Assembly: GCF_900188145.1 (NCBI RefSeq)
Contig: NZ_FZOJ01000001.1
Location: 310,001 to 374,000, forward strand
Length of the DNA stretch: 64,000 nt
Origin: Anaerovirgula multivorans
Lineage (GTDB): Bacteria; Bacillota; Clostridia; Peptostreptococcales; Natronincolaceae
Direction of reading: 5' to 3'
Shown: piece after piece, positions 30,606 through 39,478 of the stretch
Position numbering within the stretch: the stretch's first letter is position 1
Layout of the letters: the number at the start of each line of letters is the position of its first letter
Made by a program: the position numbers and the translations under genes
Notes under the pieces: model-generated
Database searches by the model: none
Told to the model about the DNA's origin: nothing
What the model saw: only the letters and a program-made list of their open reading frames with translations

Positions 30606-30899
30606 CTATCTGTAGTTTTCAATAATATCGATTAAATCTGCTATAAGTTTTCCTATAACAGGTAGGTTTACCCAACTTTTTAAAATATAGGCCAGTAGTG
30701 CTATAATTAGACCTGTTAATAAAGTAAAACCAATACCCATTCCTATGCCTCGTACTAATCCTAGAAGAAAATTCATGAAAATAAGCCGCTTAGGATTAGA
30801 ATTCATCTCCACATACTCAGCTATTCTCATATTATCCATTTTTCTTGATAAATTTTCTAATTTATCTCCTATATTAGGTTTCTTTTTATTGTTAGGCAT
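30606..30899 (-). CDS. DUF5665 membrane protein
   Basis: A 97-residue protein with a charged N-terminus (MPNNKKKPN...), a conserved 'EYVEMNSNPKRL' stretch, one long hydrophobic region (about 45-75, Gly-rich 'GIGMGIGFTLL'), and a second weaker one ending in 'LIDIIENY'. The family is known in Clostridia and Bacillus near lspA, but the function is not. The start at the seventh codon fits GGAGGAG upstream better than the first ATG. Confidence 0.75.
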   Translation of the reverse strand: MPNNKKKPNIGDKLENLSRKMDNMRIAEYVEMNSNPKRLIFMNFLLGLVRGIGMGIGFTLLTGLIIALLAYILKSWVNLPVIGKLIADLIDIIENYR

Positions 30900-31071
30900 A
30901 GTACGTTTCTCCTCCATTTTAATATTTTAACCTTTTTATTTCATTTTATCCTTTGGTGTATTGCTAAGACTCCCGCTTTTAATTTAATAATCAGTTGTTA
31001 AAATATTGGCTTGAAAACTTAACAGATTGAAGTATTATTATTGAAACCTGTAGAGGAATATCAGCTTTTCG

Positions 31072-31770
31072 TTACATTTGATTTAACATATGAATAACGA
31101 TATCCTTTGAATGATTAGATGCTTCTTTGACAAATTCATTAAAGTTATTATGAGCAGATCCATCAGCTTTATCTGACATTGTTCTAATAATAACAAAGGG
31201 AATACTGTTTAAAAAACAGGTATGCCCAATAGCTGCACCCTCCATCTCTGTACAATATCCTTGAAAAACTGATTCTAGTTTATTCTTTAGTTCAGGGCTA
31301 CTTACGAAAATATCGCCAGATACAATTTTTCCCTGTAATACTTTTTGGCTCTGCAATACCTTTTTAGCTGCTTCATAGGCTTTACTTACCAAAACCTCAT
31401 CAGCTTTAAAGATTGAAGTTTCCATTCTTGGGATCTCTCCTACTTTATATCCAAAACCTGTTACGTCAAAATCATGTTGCTGCACATCTGAAGAAATAAC
31501 AACATCTAATACTTCTAATTCTTGATTAACAGCACCAGCTACACCTGTATTAATAATACAAGAGACGTCTAACTGACCAATGAGTATTTGGGTACACACT
31601 GCAGCATTTACTTTTCCAATCCCACATCTTACTAAAACTATGTTCCGCTGATTTAATTCTCCAATATAGAAATCCATATTAGCCATACTTACTATCTCTT
31701 TAATATTCATCTCTTCCTTTAAAATTTCAATTTCTTCATCCATTGCTCCGATAATTCCTACTCTACTCAT
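31072..31770 (-). CDS. mtnN: 5'-methylthioadenosine/SAH nucleosidase
   Basis: Hydrolyses methylthioadenosine and S-adenosylhomocysteine to adenine and the thio-sugar in methyl-cycle recycling. 232 residues: 'GIIGAMDEEIEIL' at the start, 'INTGVAGAVNQELEVLDVVI', 'EMEGAAIGHTCF' with the catalytic Glu region, and 'RTMSDKADGSAH' with the catalytic Asp. Transcribed alone, flanked by repeat copy F upstream. Confidence 0.96.
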   Translation of the reverse strand: MSRVGIIGAMDEEIEILKEEMNIKEIVSMANMDFYIGELNQRNIVLVRCGIGKVNAAVCTQILIGQLDVSCIINTGVAGAVNQELEVLDVVISSDVQQHDFDVTGFGYKVGEIPRMETSIFKADEVLVSKAYEAAKKVLQSQKVLQGKIVSGDIFVSSPELKNKLESVFQGYCTEMEGAAIGHTCFLNSIPFVIIRTMSDKADGSAHNNFNEFVKEASNHSKDIVIHMLNQM

Positions 31771-31812
31771 AATTTACCTCCCTTTTCAATGCTACTGAAA
31801 CATTTTTCCACT

Positions 31813-31862
31813 CTGTGAGAGTGACTGACACCAAATCAAAGATTTGGGTCATCTACTTTTAT
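31813..31862 (-). repeat. Interspersed repeat, copy F (stem-loop module, reverse)
   Basis: CACTCTGTGAGAGTGACTGA, then the CCAAATC-AAA-GATTTGG stem and GTCATCTACTTTT. It lies between divIVA and mtnN, in reverse orientation. Confidence 0.8.
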
Positions 31863-31914
31863 GATAGTTTACTACAATTCATTCACTTCTTATGTAAGTT
31901 TTTATTAACAAACC

Positions 31915-31955
31915 AAAATCTCGTTCATAGTATGATTAGAACGAGATTTTTTTTG
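31915..31955 (-). terminator. Terminator of divIVA (bidirectional hairpin)
   Basis: AAAATCTCGTTC and GAACGAGATTTT form a 12-bp stem. The T-tract is longer on the plus strand (8 T), but the only gene that ends here is divIVA on the minus strand, 5 bp away. Confidence 0.7.
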
Positions 31956-31959
31956 TAAT

Positions 31960-32418
31960 TTAACCCTCCTGCATCTCTTCTTTAGGCTCCATTAACGTCT
32001 CTAGCTGAGACTGCAATAAAGTTTTATATCGGGTTTTAAATATTTCCATTTGCCTTTTTATTTCATCATACTCACTTCTTATACCCTGAACATCTCGATC
32101 AGCCTTGTTAATAATCTCTTTTGCTTTCATTTCAGCCTCTTCAATAATCAGTTGTGACTTTTTAGATGCGCTACTTTTCACTTCTTCTGCAGTGTTTTGT
32201 GCAACCACCAATGTGTTTTTCAAGGTTTCCTCTAAGTTTTTATACTGTTCCACTTGTTGATGGGCTTTTTCTACTTTATCCTTCAACTCAGAGCTTTCCT
32301 TGAATAATTTTTCGTAATGTACCATGATTTCATCTAAAAATTCATCTACCTCATCTTCTTTATAGCCTCTAAATCCCTTTTTGAACTCCTTATTTTGAAT
32401 GTCCAAAGGTGTTAGCAT
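31960..32418 (-). CDS. divIVA: DivIVA domain cell division/polarity protein
   Basis: A coiled-coil protein that binds curved membrane at septa and poles. The 152 residues have the N-terminal membrane-binding domain 'LTPLDIQNKEFKKGFRGYKE' with 'VDEFLDEIMVHYEKLF', then a long coiled coil (about 45-140). It closes the yggS-sepF-yggT-ylmH-divIVA cluster. ATG with GGAGGTGATTTTTT upstream. Confidence 0.95.
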   Translation of the reverse strand: MLTPLDIQNKEFKKGFRGYKEDEVDEFLDEIMVHYEKLFKESSELKDKVEKAHQQVEQYKNLEETLKNTLVVAQNTAEEVKSSASKKSQLIIEEAEMKAKEIINKADRDVQGIRSEYDEIKRQMEIFKTRYKTLLQSQLETLMEPKEEMQEG

Positions 32419-32438
32419 AAAAAATCACCTCCATTATG

Positions 32439-33227
32439 TTATATTGGTTTCCTGAGCTTTATATGTATTCTACCTGATTTTGTTTTACCTTGAATATCAT
32501 CAACAATGACTCTTCCTTTTCCTCTAACAGAAATGACATCCCCCACATCTATCTCATGGAAATTCTTACTAGCAACACCCCAGTTAATATATACCTTTTC
32601 CTTACTTACTAAGGTTTGGGCCTCTGATCTAGGAATCCTAAACCCAAGGCTAACTATACTATCTAACCTAAGAGAAGCAACACTTCCAGATATTTCTTTA
32701 TAGTTATCTGCTAATAATTTTATTTCTTCAAATTCTACTTCTTTCGTAGAGACAGAAACATTTTTTACTTGATTCAGCTGAAATATAACATAATCTTTAA
32801 GATCCTCTTGTAAGACGATATGACAAATCTTTTCACTAACGATGATATCCCCAACTTTTTCACGTTTTATACCTAAAGAAAGTAATGCCCCTAAATAATC
32901 TCTATGATTTAACGTGTTGAATTGCGAAGCAGAAGCTACCTCTAGGACAATTAACGGAATAGGGATAGATTCAATAGACATATAATCCTGAAAAATAATT
33001 AAGATTTTTCGTTCTGCCTCCTCATACCCGCCTGTTTCAATCCATCGAATCTCTTGAAAAGCATTTAAAATATCTGTAGCTGCCTTTAATTCATATGGAT
33101 TTAGGAAGTCCGTTATCTTAATGTCATGATTCTTTATTACCGCCTCCACCTTATCTAGAATCTTAATCAAAAGGTGCTTTAAATCGCTATCAATAATATG
33201 CTGTACATAGCTTTCTTTTTGAATCAC
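32439..33227 (-). CDS. ylmH: YlmH, S4-domain RNA-binding protein
   Basis: A 262-residue S4-domain protein that acts in ribosome rescue with RqcH in Bacillus and is linked to division genes. The S4 domain is at the C-terminus ('GFRIPRSEAQTLVSKEKVYI', about 193-212). It starts with GTG, overlapping the yggT stop (GTGA), and is 20 bp upstream of divIVA. rqcH is also in this window. Confidence 0.93.
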   Translation of the reverse strand: MIQKESYVQHIIDSDLKHLLIKILDKVEAVIKNHDIKITDFLNPYELKAATDILNAFQEIRWIETGGYEEAERKILIIFQDYMSIESIPIPLIVLEVASASQFNTLNHRDYLGALLSLGIKREKVGDIIVSEKICHIVLQEDLKDYVIFQLNQVKNVSVSTKEVEFEEIKLLADNYKEISGSVASLRLDSIVSLGFRIPRSEAQTLVSKEKVYINWGVASKNFHEIDVGDVISVRGKGRVIVDDIQGKTKSGRIHIKLRKPI

Positions 33228-33502
33228 AGGGCAATTACCAACCTTACTATCATTGAGTAAGCCATGTTAATCAATAATATTGCTAAAATCGGAGAAAAAT
33301 CTATCATTCCATTATAACCTAATTTATGGATCAAATTTCTCACTGGTGATAAAATAGGTTCAGTTACTCCATAAATAAACTGTACCAATGTACTATGAGG
33401 ATTAGGATTTACCCATGAAAAAACAACTCGAACCAGTATAAAAATATTCATTAATCTTGCCAAATAGTATAATGCATTTACAATGTCACGGGTTGCAAAC
33501 AA
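33224..33502 (-). CDS. yggT: YggT family membrane protein
   Basis: 92 residues with two membrane segments, around 'LMNIFILVRVVFSWVNP' and 'PILAILLINMAYSMIVRL'. The family sits in the division cluster between sepF and ylmH (YlmG position); its exact role is not known. It overlaps ylmH by 4 bp. Confidence 0.92.
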   Translation of the reverse strand: MFATRDIVNALYYLARLMNIFILVRVVFSWVNPNPHSTLVQFIYGVTEPILSPVRNLIHKLGYNGMIDFSPILAILLINMAYSMIVRLVIAL

Positions 33503-33521
33503 ACAGAATCACTCTCCTTTA

Positions 33522-33965
33522 TTATTTCTGCCAAGGAAACACGCCTTTATTCTTCAGCTCCTCTTTAATATTACCTGTAATATCTACATTATTAGGAGCT
33601 AATATAAATATTCCTGTAGAAACTTTTTGTATATTTCCATCTAATGCATAAATAGCACCGTTTAAAAAGTCAAAAAACTTCTTTGCCAATTCTGCATCAA
33701 TATTTTCTAAATTAATAATTACAGGTTTTCTATTTTTTAAACTATCCACGATACCTGGAACTTCGTCAAAGTTACTTGGTTCATAGAGAACAACCTTCAT
33801 CTGGGTAGTCGTATGAATATTTAACACTTTGTTTTTTTTACTATTGCTGAAAACAGGTGTCATTTCCTCCTGTGAATTTAAGGCTTCATCTTCCTCCATC
33901 TCTTCTTCTTCAAAAACATCTAATCCTATAAAATATTTAACTTTATCCATTAATTTTCCTGACAT
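33522..33965 (-). CDS. sepF: Cell division protein SepF
   Basis: SepF polymerises on the membrane and anchors FtsZ. 147 residues: an amphipathic N-terminal helix 'SGKLMDKVKYFIGLD', an acidic linker, then the SepF domain with 'KPVIINLENIDAELAKKFFD' and 'GIFILAPNNVDITG'. There is 18 bp between it and yggS. ATG with AGGAGGGAGATTC. Confidence 0.95.
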   Translation of the reverse strand: MSGKLMDKVKYFIGLDVFEEEEMEEDEALNSQEEMTPVFSNSKKNKVLNIHTTTQMKVVLYEPSNFDEVPGIVDSLKNRKPVIINLENIDAELAKKFFDFLNGAIYALDGNIQKVSTGIFILAPNNVDITGNIKEELKNKGVFPWQK

Positions 33966-33982
33966 GAATCTCCCTCCTAAAA

Positions 33983-34678
33983 TTAATAATTCCGTTCTCC
34001 AAAAATTTTACTGCCAATTCTTACTAGACTTGCCCCTTCTTCTATTGCTACTTCAAAATCATTTGACATTCCCATTGATAAATAATGCATTTTGATATTA
34101 TGTATTTTCTTCTCCTTAATATCATTGGATAATTGTTTTAGCTTTTTGAAAAAAACTCTTACCTCTTCTGGTTCATCAGTATAAGGAGCCATTGTCATTA
34201 AGCCCACAATCTCTATATGTTTCAACAAACTAATCCTATGTAATAATTCATCTACATCCTTAGGCTCTACCCCATATTTCGATTCTTCTCCTGACACATT
34301 TACCTGTAATAAACATTGCATTACTTGTCCAATTTGTTTTGCTCTTTTGTCAATTTCATCTGCTAGTTCATAGGAATCTAAAGAATGTATCAAAGCTACT
34401 TTATCTATAATGTATTTCACCTTATTTTTTTGTAGATGTCCTATCATATGCCATTTAACTTTATCACCTATTATTTCATATTTTCTGGTTAATTCCTGAA
34501 CCTTATTCTCACCTACGTGAGTAACACCAAGTTCAATGGCTCTTTCCATAGCTTCTGGTTCTACTGTTTTTGTCACTGCTATTAACTGAACCTCTTGGAG
34601 ATTCCTATCGGCCTTAACTACTGCTTTCTGGATTTTTTCCTGAACATCTTTAAGATTCATTTCAATATCTACTGCCAA
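33983..34678 (-). CDS. yggS: YggS/PLPBP pyridoxal phosphate homeostasis protein
   Basis: A TIM-barrel PLP-binding protein that maintains vitamin B6 balance. The 231 residues have 'QLIAVTKTVEPEAMERAIEL' with the PLP-binding Lys around residue 32, 'HVGENKVQEL', 'WHMIGHLQKNK' and 'LSMGMSNDFEVAIEEGASLV'. It starts at TTG with GGAGG seven bases upstream. It is the first of the yggS-sepF-yggT-ylmH-divIVA cluster. Confidence 0.94.
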   Translation of the reverse strand: MAVDIEMNLKDVQEKIQKAVVKADRNLQEVQLIAVTKTVEPEAMERAIELGVTHVGENKVQELTRKYEIIGDKVKWHMIGHLQKNKVKYIIDKVALIHSLDSYELADEIDKRAKQIGQVMQCLLQVNVSGEESKYGVEPKDVDELLHRISLLKHIEIVGLMTMAPYTDEPEEVRVFFKKLKQLSNDIKEKKIHNIKMHYLSMGMSNDFEVAIEEGASLVRIGSKIFGERNY

Positions 34679-34699
34679 CGGTCTTCCTCCTTTGTAATA

Positions 34700-35995
34700 C
34701 TAACGTATTCTGTCACCTTGACTGATTTTTTCTGCATTTGTTACAATTTCATCGTAAAAATTAATCGTGTTAATTCTACTGTTTTCACCATTATTACTTT
34801 CCTCAAAAAATCCATTATATATTATTGAATACTCTCTATTACTTCCTTTTATCTTAACAGGAATAAACCTTGAGAATCCATTAACATCTAACCTAAATAC
34901 ACCTTGTTTTCCCTCTTGCTCTATGATTGCAGTATTTGGGATCATGATTCCCTCAAAGCTAGTTTTTATCATATCAAAGGTAATCACTCTTTTACTATAA
35001 AATTCCTCCATAAACTCTGTTAGGTCTAATACAATCATGGCATCCTCGCCATCTTCATGTATAATCCTTCTAATCATTGCTTTATACTCTTTACTTTCGC
35101 CTCGCTGTCTTAATTTTATACTCTTTCCTTCCTCTAACTGTTGTATATCTTTTTCTTTTAATGCTGTAATAATACTCCACTTATGGTCTTGAATAATCCT
35201 TAAACTAATTTCTTGATCCCCATCATCATTAGAATTTAATGGTTTGATACTATTTTTTATAGTTTCATATTCTTGTAATGTAAAATCCTCTAAATTATTT
35301 AGGGTTAATAAGTCTTCTAAACCGTCACTGCCAATAGCAACAATCCCTGGAAATTCACTATAGATAGCTTCTTCCGAAGCACTAACTTTTTCCTGTAGAG
35401 ATTTTCGTTGTTGTTCCAATTGTTCTAGGTTTTTTCCAGAAAAACTCTTCTCACCGGTAATGATACTCTTTTTTTCTATTAACAGGGATAGATTTTCTTT
35501 TAATGAATACACCTTTTCATATTCTTCATCTTTAATGAGTTGCTGTATTTCTCTAGACACAGCCGCTATATCACTTTCAATTTTTTCAATGTCTTTATGA
35601 AAAAGCTGCTGTTCCGGTTGCTTATCTTTGATACTCTCTATCCTTAAGTTGATTATTTCCAAATCCTTTGAAGTTTTTTCATCTAAGTCATTAAAATGTA
35701 GAGTAGCCAGTTTTTGACCCTTCCTAACCTTTTCTCCCTCTTTTGTTAAAAGAACGATCTCTCCTTCGCCTAGATGTTTTATTACTTTTTCATCTCTTAC
35801 GATGTATCCTTCTGTTGATACTACGGCTTCTATTTTACCATATTCAGCTACGTATGTCTTATTGGTTGCTTGGCTAAAAAAAGGAGGCATGCGAGATAGA
35901 AGATAGAATAGCACAATGATGATTGTAAACAACCTACTAATTATCTTTAATGGCGATCTTTTTTTTATTTTTTTCTTTTTATACAAAAACATCAC
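34700..35995 (-). CDS. HlyD-like membrane-anchored adaptor protein
   Basis: A 431-residue protein with a basic N-terminus and one membrane segment (about 21-41), then a beta-rich lipoyl/barrel-sandwich part ('VSTEGYIVRDEKVI' and 'GEKVRKGQKLATLHF'), a long coiled coil (about 105-215), the second half of the sandwich ('EFPGIVAIGSDGLE'), and a beta-barrel C-terminus. This resembles HlyD/MacA-type efflux adaptors. No transporter partner lies nearby; genes like it commonly sit by sepF-yggS in Clostridia. The function is unknown; an envelope structural role is as likely as efflux. Confidence 0.8.
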   Translation of the reverse strand: MMFLYKKKKIKKRSPLKIISRLFTIIIVLFYLLSRMPPFFSQATNKTYVAEYGKIEAVVSTEGYIVRDEKVIKHLGEGEIVLLTKEGEKVRKGQKLATLHFNDLDEKTSKDLEIINLRIESIKDKQPEQQLFHKDIEKIESDIAAVSREIQQLIKDEEYEKVYSLKENLSLLIEKKSIITGEKSFSGKNLEQLEQQRKSLQEKVSASEEAIYSEFPGIVAIGSDGLEDLLTLNNLEDFTLQEYETIKNSIKPLNSNDDGDQEISLRIIQDHKWSIITALKEKDIQQLEEGKSIKLRQRGESKEYKAMIRRIIHEDGEDAMIVLDLTEFMEEFYSKRVITFDMIKTSFEGIMIPNTAIIEQEGKQGVFRLDVNGFSRFIPVKIKGSNREYSIIYNGFFEESNNGENSRINTINFYDEIVTNAEKISQGDRIR

Positions 35996-36086
35996 CTACC
36001 TGCTAATTATTATATACTAATTCTGCATAATCCTTAAAATTCCTTCATCTAATATAATAAATTTTGTAATTAGCTAGTACTATATA

Positions 36087-36113
36087 CAAAAATCCACCCT
36101 TTAAGGATGGATT
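36087..36113 (-). terminator. Terminator of the 54-aa membrane protein gene
   Basis: On the minus strand AATCCATCC pairs with GGGTGGATT around TTAAA and is followed by TTTG. It lies 70 bp past the stop at 36183, which supports that small gene being transcribed. Confidence 0.7.
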
Positions 36114-36182
36114 AAATTTAATGTGTAGATTATATATGGTTTTCTCATTTACATTTAAGTTTAAAATTTTAAGCTGTAATTG

Positions 36183-36347
36183 CTATAGATTGTATGCTTC
36201 AAATAGAAGCATCAGTAGTCCAAAAAAGCATCCTACTAATAAAGAAAACTCAATGATGCTCATGATAGCCTCATAAATAAAATAATACTGTTGTCTTTTC
36301 AATTCTTTAATCGTTAGTTTTTCTTCAAAGTGGTTCCTTGTTTCCAT
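36183..36347 (-). CDS. Small membrane protein (54 aa), unknown
   Basis: ATG preceded by TTAGGAGAAGAAATTT opens a 54-codon frame. The product has a charged N-terminal half (METRNHFEEKLTIKELKRQQ) and a single C-terminal hydrophobic helix (about 27-50). A clear terminator follows, so the stretch is set up like a gene. No family recognised. It lies in a 540-bp gap between the polysaccharide deacetylase and HlyD-like genes that otherwise looks empty. Confidence 0.6.
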   Translation of the reverse strand: METRNHFEEKLTIKELKRQQYYFIYEAIMSIIEFSLLVGCFFGLLMLLFEAYNL

Positions 36348-36462
36348 AAATTTCTTCTCCTAATCATTTGTTCTATATACCTATTATATTTATATTGTTC
36401 TAAATAATTTTTTATGTATTCATCTATATAATTAATATATTATAGCTTACTGAATTTCTTGA

Positions 36463-36498
36463 CAAAAAAATAGACTAGCGTTGTTTTTCTAGTCTATA
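36463..36498 (-). terminator. Terminator of the deacetylase gene
   Basis: ATAGACTAG / CTAGTCTAT stem with TTTTTTT on the minus strand, about 40 bp past the stop at 36536. Confidence 0.8.
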
Positions 36499-36535
36499 GT
36501 TATTGGTATAGTCGGGTTTTTATGTATTATATATG

Positions 36536-37519
36536 CTATCTAATGATAGGTTTATTAGCAAGCTTTAATTGAACCATCTTATCTAATTCTTCTTCTGTAA
36601 TATCTCTGAAGGTTCTAAATTCATACCCCTTCTCCTTAAAGGATGTTATGATTTCTGGTAATATCTCAGCTACTCTGGTATTTCGAGACACATCATGAAA
36701 TAGTACTACAATAAAATCTTTATTGTTAGCTCCGTTTATTACGTTTTCAACCATTTTAGTTTTATTATTATAATCCGACCCTGCATCACCTGATGAAACA
36801 TTCCAATCGATATAGTAATATCCTTTTTCCTTAACATCCTCTGTTAACCTGGGCATAAACTGTTTACCTCCATATTTAAAAGAGCTTTGATTGGAGGAGC
36901 CTCCTGGAAAACGAAAAACAGGTGGCACTTCAATACCCAGTATGTTATTAAGCGTTTCTTCTACCTTATAAAAATCCTCGTAAAATGTTTCAAAGGTACT
37001 ATAAATAGCATAATCATGAGTATGGGAGTGAGGTAATATCATATTACCTTCTAAATAAGTTCTTTTTATAAGATCTGGATTTTCTTCAGCCAACCTGCCT
37101 ATAACAAAGAAGGTAGCCTGTACATTATTTTCATTTAAAATTCTTAAAATCTCTGGTGTTAAGGTAGTTGGTCCATCATCAAAGGTAAGAAATACTTTTT
37201 TTGAGGATGTATGATCATCATTGCTACTAGCCTTCTCTTCTGATTTCTTATTAACACTTTCACTTTCTTCTATAGTATTGTTCATATTTGTATCAGTTTC
37301 TTCATGATCTTGAATTTCTTCTTGAATTTCTTCTTGAATTTCTTCTTGAATTTCTTCTGCATCTATAGATTCCTCTACTACGTCCACCTTCTCTTCAACT
37401 ACATCTTCATATCTGGCTTCAGCACCAGCACTGGCTGAATGCTGATTATTTTCAGAGAAAGTAAACCCTCCAATTAAACAAAAAATTATTATGCTTAAAA
37501 CAATCGCTAGTCTTTTCAT
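36536..37519 (-). CDS. Secreted/anchored polysaccharide deacetylase (NodB domain)
   Basis: About 327 residues. The signal or anchor segment is at the start (MKRLAIVLSIIIFCLIGGF), then a low-complexity acidic linker with four EEIQ repeats, then a NodB deacetylase domain. It carries 'FLTFDDGPTTLTPEIL' with the catalytic and metal Asp pair, 'ILPHSHTHDYAIY' with the metal His residues, 'FRFPGGSSNQ', and 'VVLFHD'. It likely deacetylates peptidoglycan or another cell-wall sugar outside the membrane. The start with GGAGAG upstream is used; twelve in-frame codons precede it. It is flanked by large gaps and transcribed alone. Confidence 0.88.
   Translation of the reverse strand: MKRLAIVLSIIIFCLIGGFTFSENNQHSASAGAEARYEDVVEEKVDVVEESIDAEEIQEEIQEEIQEEIQDHEETDTNMNNTIEESESVNKKSEEKASSNDDHTSSKKVFLTFDDGPTTLTPEILRILNENNVQATFFVIGRLAEENPDLIKRTYLEGNMILPHSHTHDYAIYSTFETFYEDFYKVEETLNNILGIEVPPVFRFPGGSSNQSSFKYGGKQFMPRLTEDVKEKGYYYIDWNVSSGDAGSDYNNKTKMVENVINGANNKDFIVVLFHDVSRNTRVAEILPEIITSFKEKGYEFRTFRDITEEELDKMVQLKLANKPIIR
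37309..37356 (-). repeat. 12-bp tandem repeat, four units, encoding EEIQ
   Basis: CTTGAATTTCTT is repeated four times exactly (plus-strand reading) inside the deacetylase gene; on the coding strand each unit encodes Glu-Glu-Ile-Gln. The unit is divisible by three, so changes in copy number keep the frame. Confidence 0.95.
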
Positions 37520-37555
37520 CTTAATCTCTCCAGTCCGTGGGTTTTCTTTTGTCAT

Positions 37556-38050
37556 ACTTAATTATAAAAAGGTGTATATCTATATTTCTACTTCTGCTGA
37601 AAGAACACCTTCTAAATTTCTTAAATTTCTACAAAATATAATGTTTTTTCGACTTTTTCACATATAATTCCATGTTACAAGACACCATGCCTTCTTCAAT
37701 ATCTTTAAAACCATTCTTCCATCGTTTTAGCTTTTCTTAAATTAAATTAACCTGCTGACTTGAATGATATGGTCTTCTTTTTAGATGTCTAAAATATATA
37801 CTTCTATATTTTTTCAAATAAAAAAGAGTGTTTTTTCAACACTCAGTATATAGCAATCCTTCAAATTAATAAAAAGTTTTATTATATATGTAATTATTCA
37901 TAATGATAGCATTATCGTTTTAGATTGCAACATTGCAAATTATCCTAAATTCATTGCCTTGGAAATAGTAAAATTTCTACAAATTGTTTATTGCTTTGTC
38001 GAAAGCTATTTTAACTTAAAAATCTATATCCTAAAATATAGCTATGTTAT
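37556..38050. other. Intergenic region with no recognised gene
   Basis: About 500 bp between the deacetylase and repeat copy G. I see no frame with a convincing ribosome-binding site. It holds the promoter region of the deacetylase (not resolved), a terminator-like hairpin at 37820-37844, and a short palindromic spot (GATTGCAACATTGCAAAT, near 37924). Confidence 0.5.
37820..37844 (-). terminator. Terminator-like hairpin
   Basis: GAGTGTT-TTTTC-AACACTC stem with TTTTTT following on the minus strand. It may end transcription of the CBS-domain gene, whose stop is about 390 bp upstream, reading through repeat copy G. Confidence 0.6.
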
Positions 38051-38206
38051 CATAAATTTTAATATACTAAGGGCTACATTTGTAGCCCATGGGTTTTTGG
38101 GCGAAACCATAGACCGTGTATATCAAAAGTAGATGACCCAAATCTTTGATTTGCTGTCAGTCACTTTCACAAAGTGCAATTAAAGTTTAAAATTGGTTAT
38201 CTATAG
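38051..38206 (+). repeat. Interspersed repeat, copy G (full)
   Basis: A near-complete copy: CATAAATTTTAATATACTAA, the GGGCTAC...GTAGCCC inner stem, AGACCGTGTATATCAAAAGT, the CCAAATC-TTT-GATTTG stem, CAGTCACTTTCACAAAGTGC, and the TTAAAATTGGTTATCTATAG end. It lies directly after the CBS-domain gene (stop at 38231). Confidence 0.9.
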
Positions 38207-38230
38207 TGGTTTAAGATATAGACCTTTAGT

Positions 38231-39478
38231 TTATGTAAAAATTCTTATTCTTTGAATCCTATTTCGTTCAATGCATTCCACAGTTATTTTTATGCTCTCA
38301 TATTGAATGGTTTCACCGTTCCTAGGTAACCGTCCTAATTCCCCAATGATAAAACCTCCTATTGAATCAAAATCCTGCGATTCCAATTCAATTCCTAACA
38401 TTTCATTTACTGTATTAATTCTCGTACTTCCTTCAACTATATACTCATTTTCCTTTACTACTTTTATTTCATCATCTAGTTCGTCATATTCATCCTGGAT
38501 ATCACCGACGATTTCTTCAATTAAATCTTCAATGGTAATAATCCCTGCCGTGCCACCATATTCGTCTAATACAATCGCCATGTGAACCCATTTTTTTTTC
38601 ATTTCCTTAAAGACATCACTAATTTTTTTAAATTCAAAAGTATAAAAGGGTTTCCTTATATGATTTTCAATAGAAAAATTTTCATTATTAATATCTAAAA
38701 ATACTAAATCTTTAGTATTCAATGTACCAATAATATGATCAATACCATCTTTAAAAACTGGGTATCTTGAGAATTGTTGATCTTTAACTATTTCCATTAC
38801 TTCCTGATAACTAGCTTCCACATCAAGTGCAACGATATCTGTTCGTTGAATCATAATATCCTTGATCTGCAAATCACCAAATTCAAAGACATTGTGAATC
38901 ATTTGCTTCTCTTCTATTTCTAAAACGCCTTCTTCTTGACTGACTGTAACAATTGTCCTTAATTCCTCTTCAGTGATAAATGGTTGTTTTTTATTAATTT
39001 TTATTCCTAATGTTGTAATAAACATATTTGTCGTATAAGTTAATACCAAAACGATAGGATTTAATATCTTTACCATTAATGCTATTGGTCTAATAACCTT
39101 TAAGGAAACCTTCTCAGGGTATTGTGCTGCAATTGATTTTGGAGTTATTTCACCGAATATCAATACGAGTATTGTCATGGTCACTGTAGCTATAGCTATA
39201 CCTGAAGTTGGGAAAAATCGAATAGATATAGAGGTAGCTAAAGCAGAAGCCGCGATATTAACAAGATTATTGCCCAACAAAATTGCGCCTAATAATCTAC
39301 TAGGGTCTTTGATGAATTTATTAATTATTTCTGCTCTCTTTATTTTTTCCTCCATCATATGTCTAACTCTAATTTTGCTCAATGACATTAATGCAGTTTC
39401 TGACGCAGAAAAAAAGCCGGACAATAAAAGCAGCACCATCAATAGGATCAATTGCCACGTGTTTCCATAATCCATCAT
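38231..39478 (-). CDS. CNNM/CBS/CorC-domain membrane protein (hemolysin C-like)
   Basis: A 415-residue protein with an N-terminal DUF21/CNNM membrane domain (about 1-190, four segments, 'LLSGFFSASETALMSLSK'), two CBS domains (about 205-325, 'IMIQRTDIVALDVEA' and 'IRKPFYTFEFKKISDV'), and a C-terminal CorC/HlyC domain ('SIGGFIIGELGRLPRNGETI'). Homologues such as YhdP/MpfA export magnesium. The family annotation 'hemolysin' is historical. ATG start with TAGGAGGATCGCTG. Confidence 0.93.
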   Translation of the reverse strand: MMDYGNTWQLILLMVLLLLSGFFSASETALMSLSKIRVRHMMEEKIKRAEIINKFIKDPSRLLGAILLGNNLVNIAASALATSISIRFFPTSGIAIATVTMTILVLIFGEITPKSIAAQYPEKVSLKVIRPIALMVKILNPIVLVLTYTTNMFITTLGIKINKKQPFITEEELRTIVTVSQEEGVLEIEEKQMIHNVFEFGDLQIKDIMIQRTDIVALDVEASYQEVMEIVKDQQFSRYPVFKDGIDHIIGTLNTKDLVFLDINNENFSIENHIRKPFYTFEFKKISDVFKEMKKKWVHMAIVLDEYGGTAGIITIEDLIEEIVGDIQDEYDELDDEIKVVKENEYIVEGSTRINTVNEMLGIELESQDFDSIGGFIIGELGRLPRNGETIQYESIKITVECIERNRIQRIRIFT

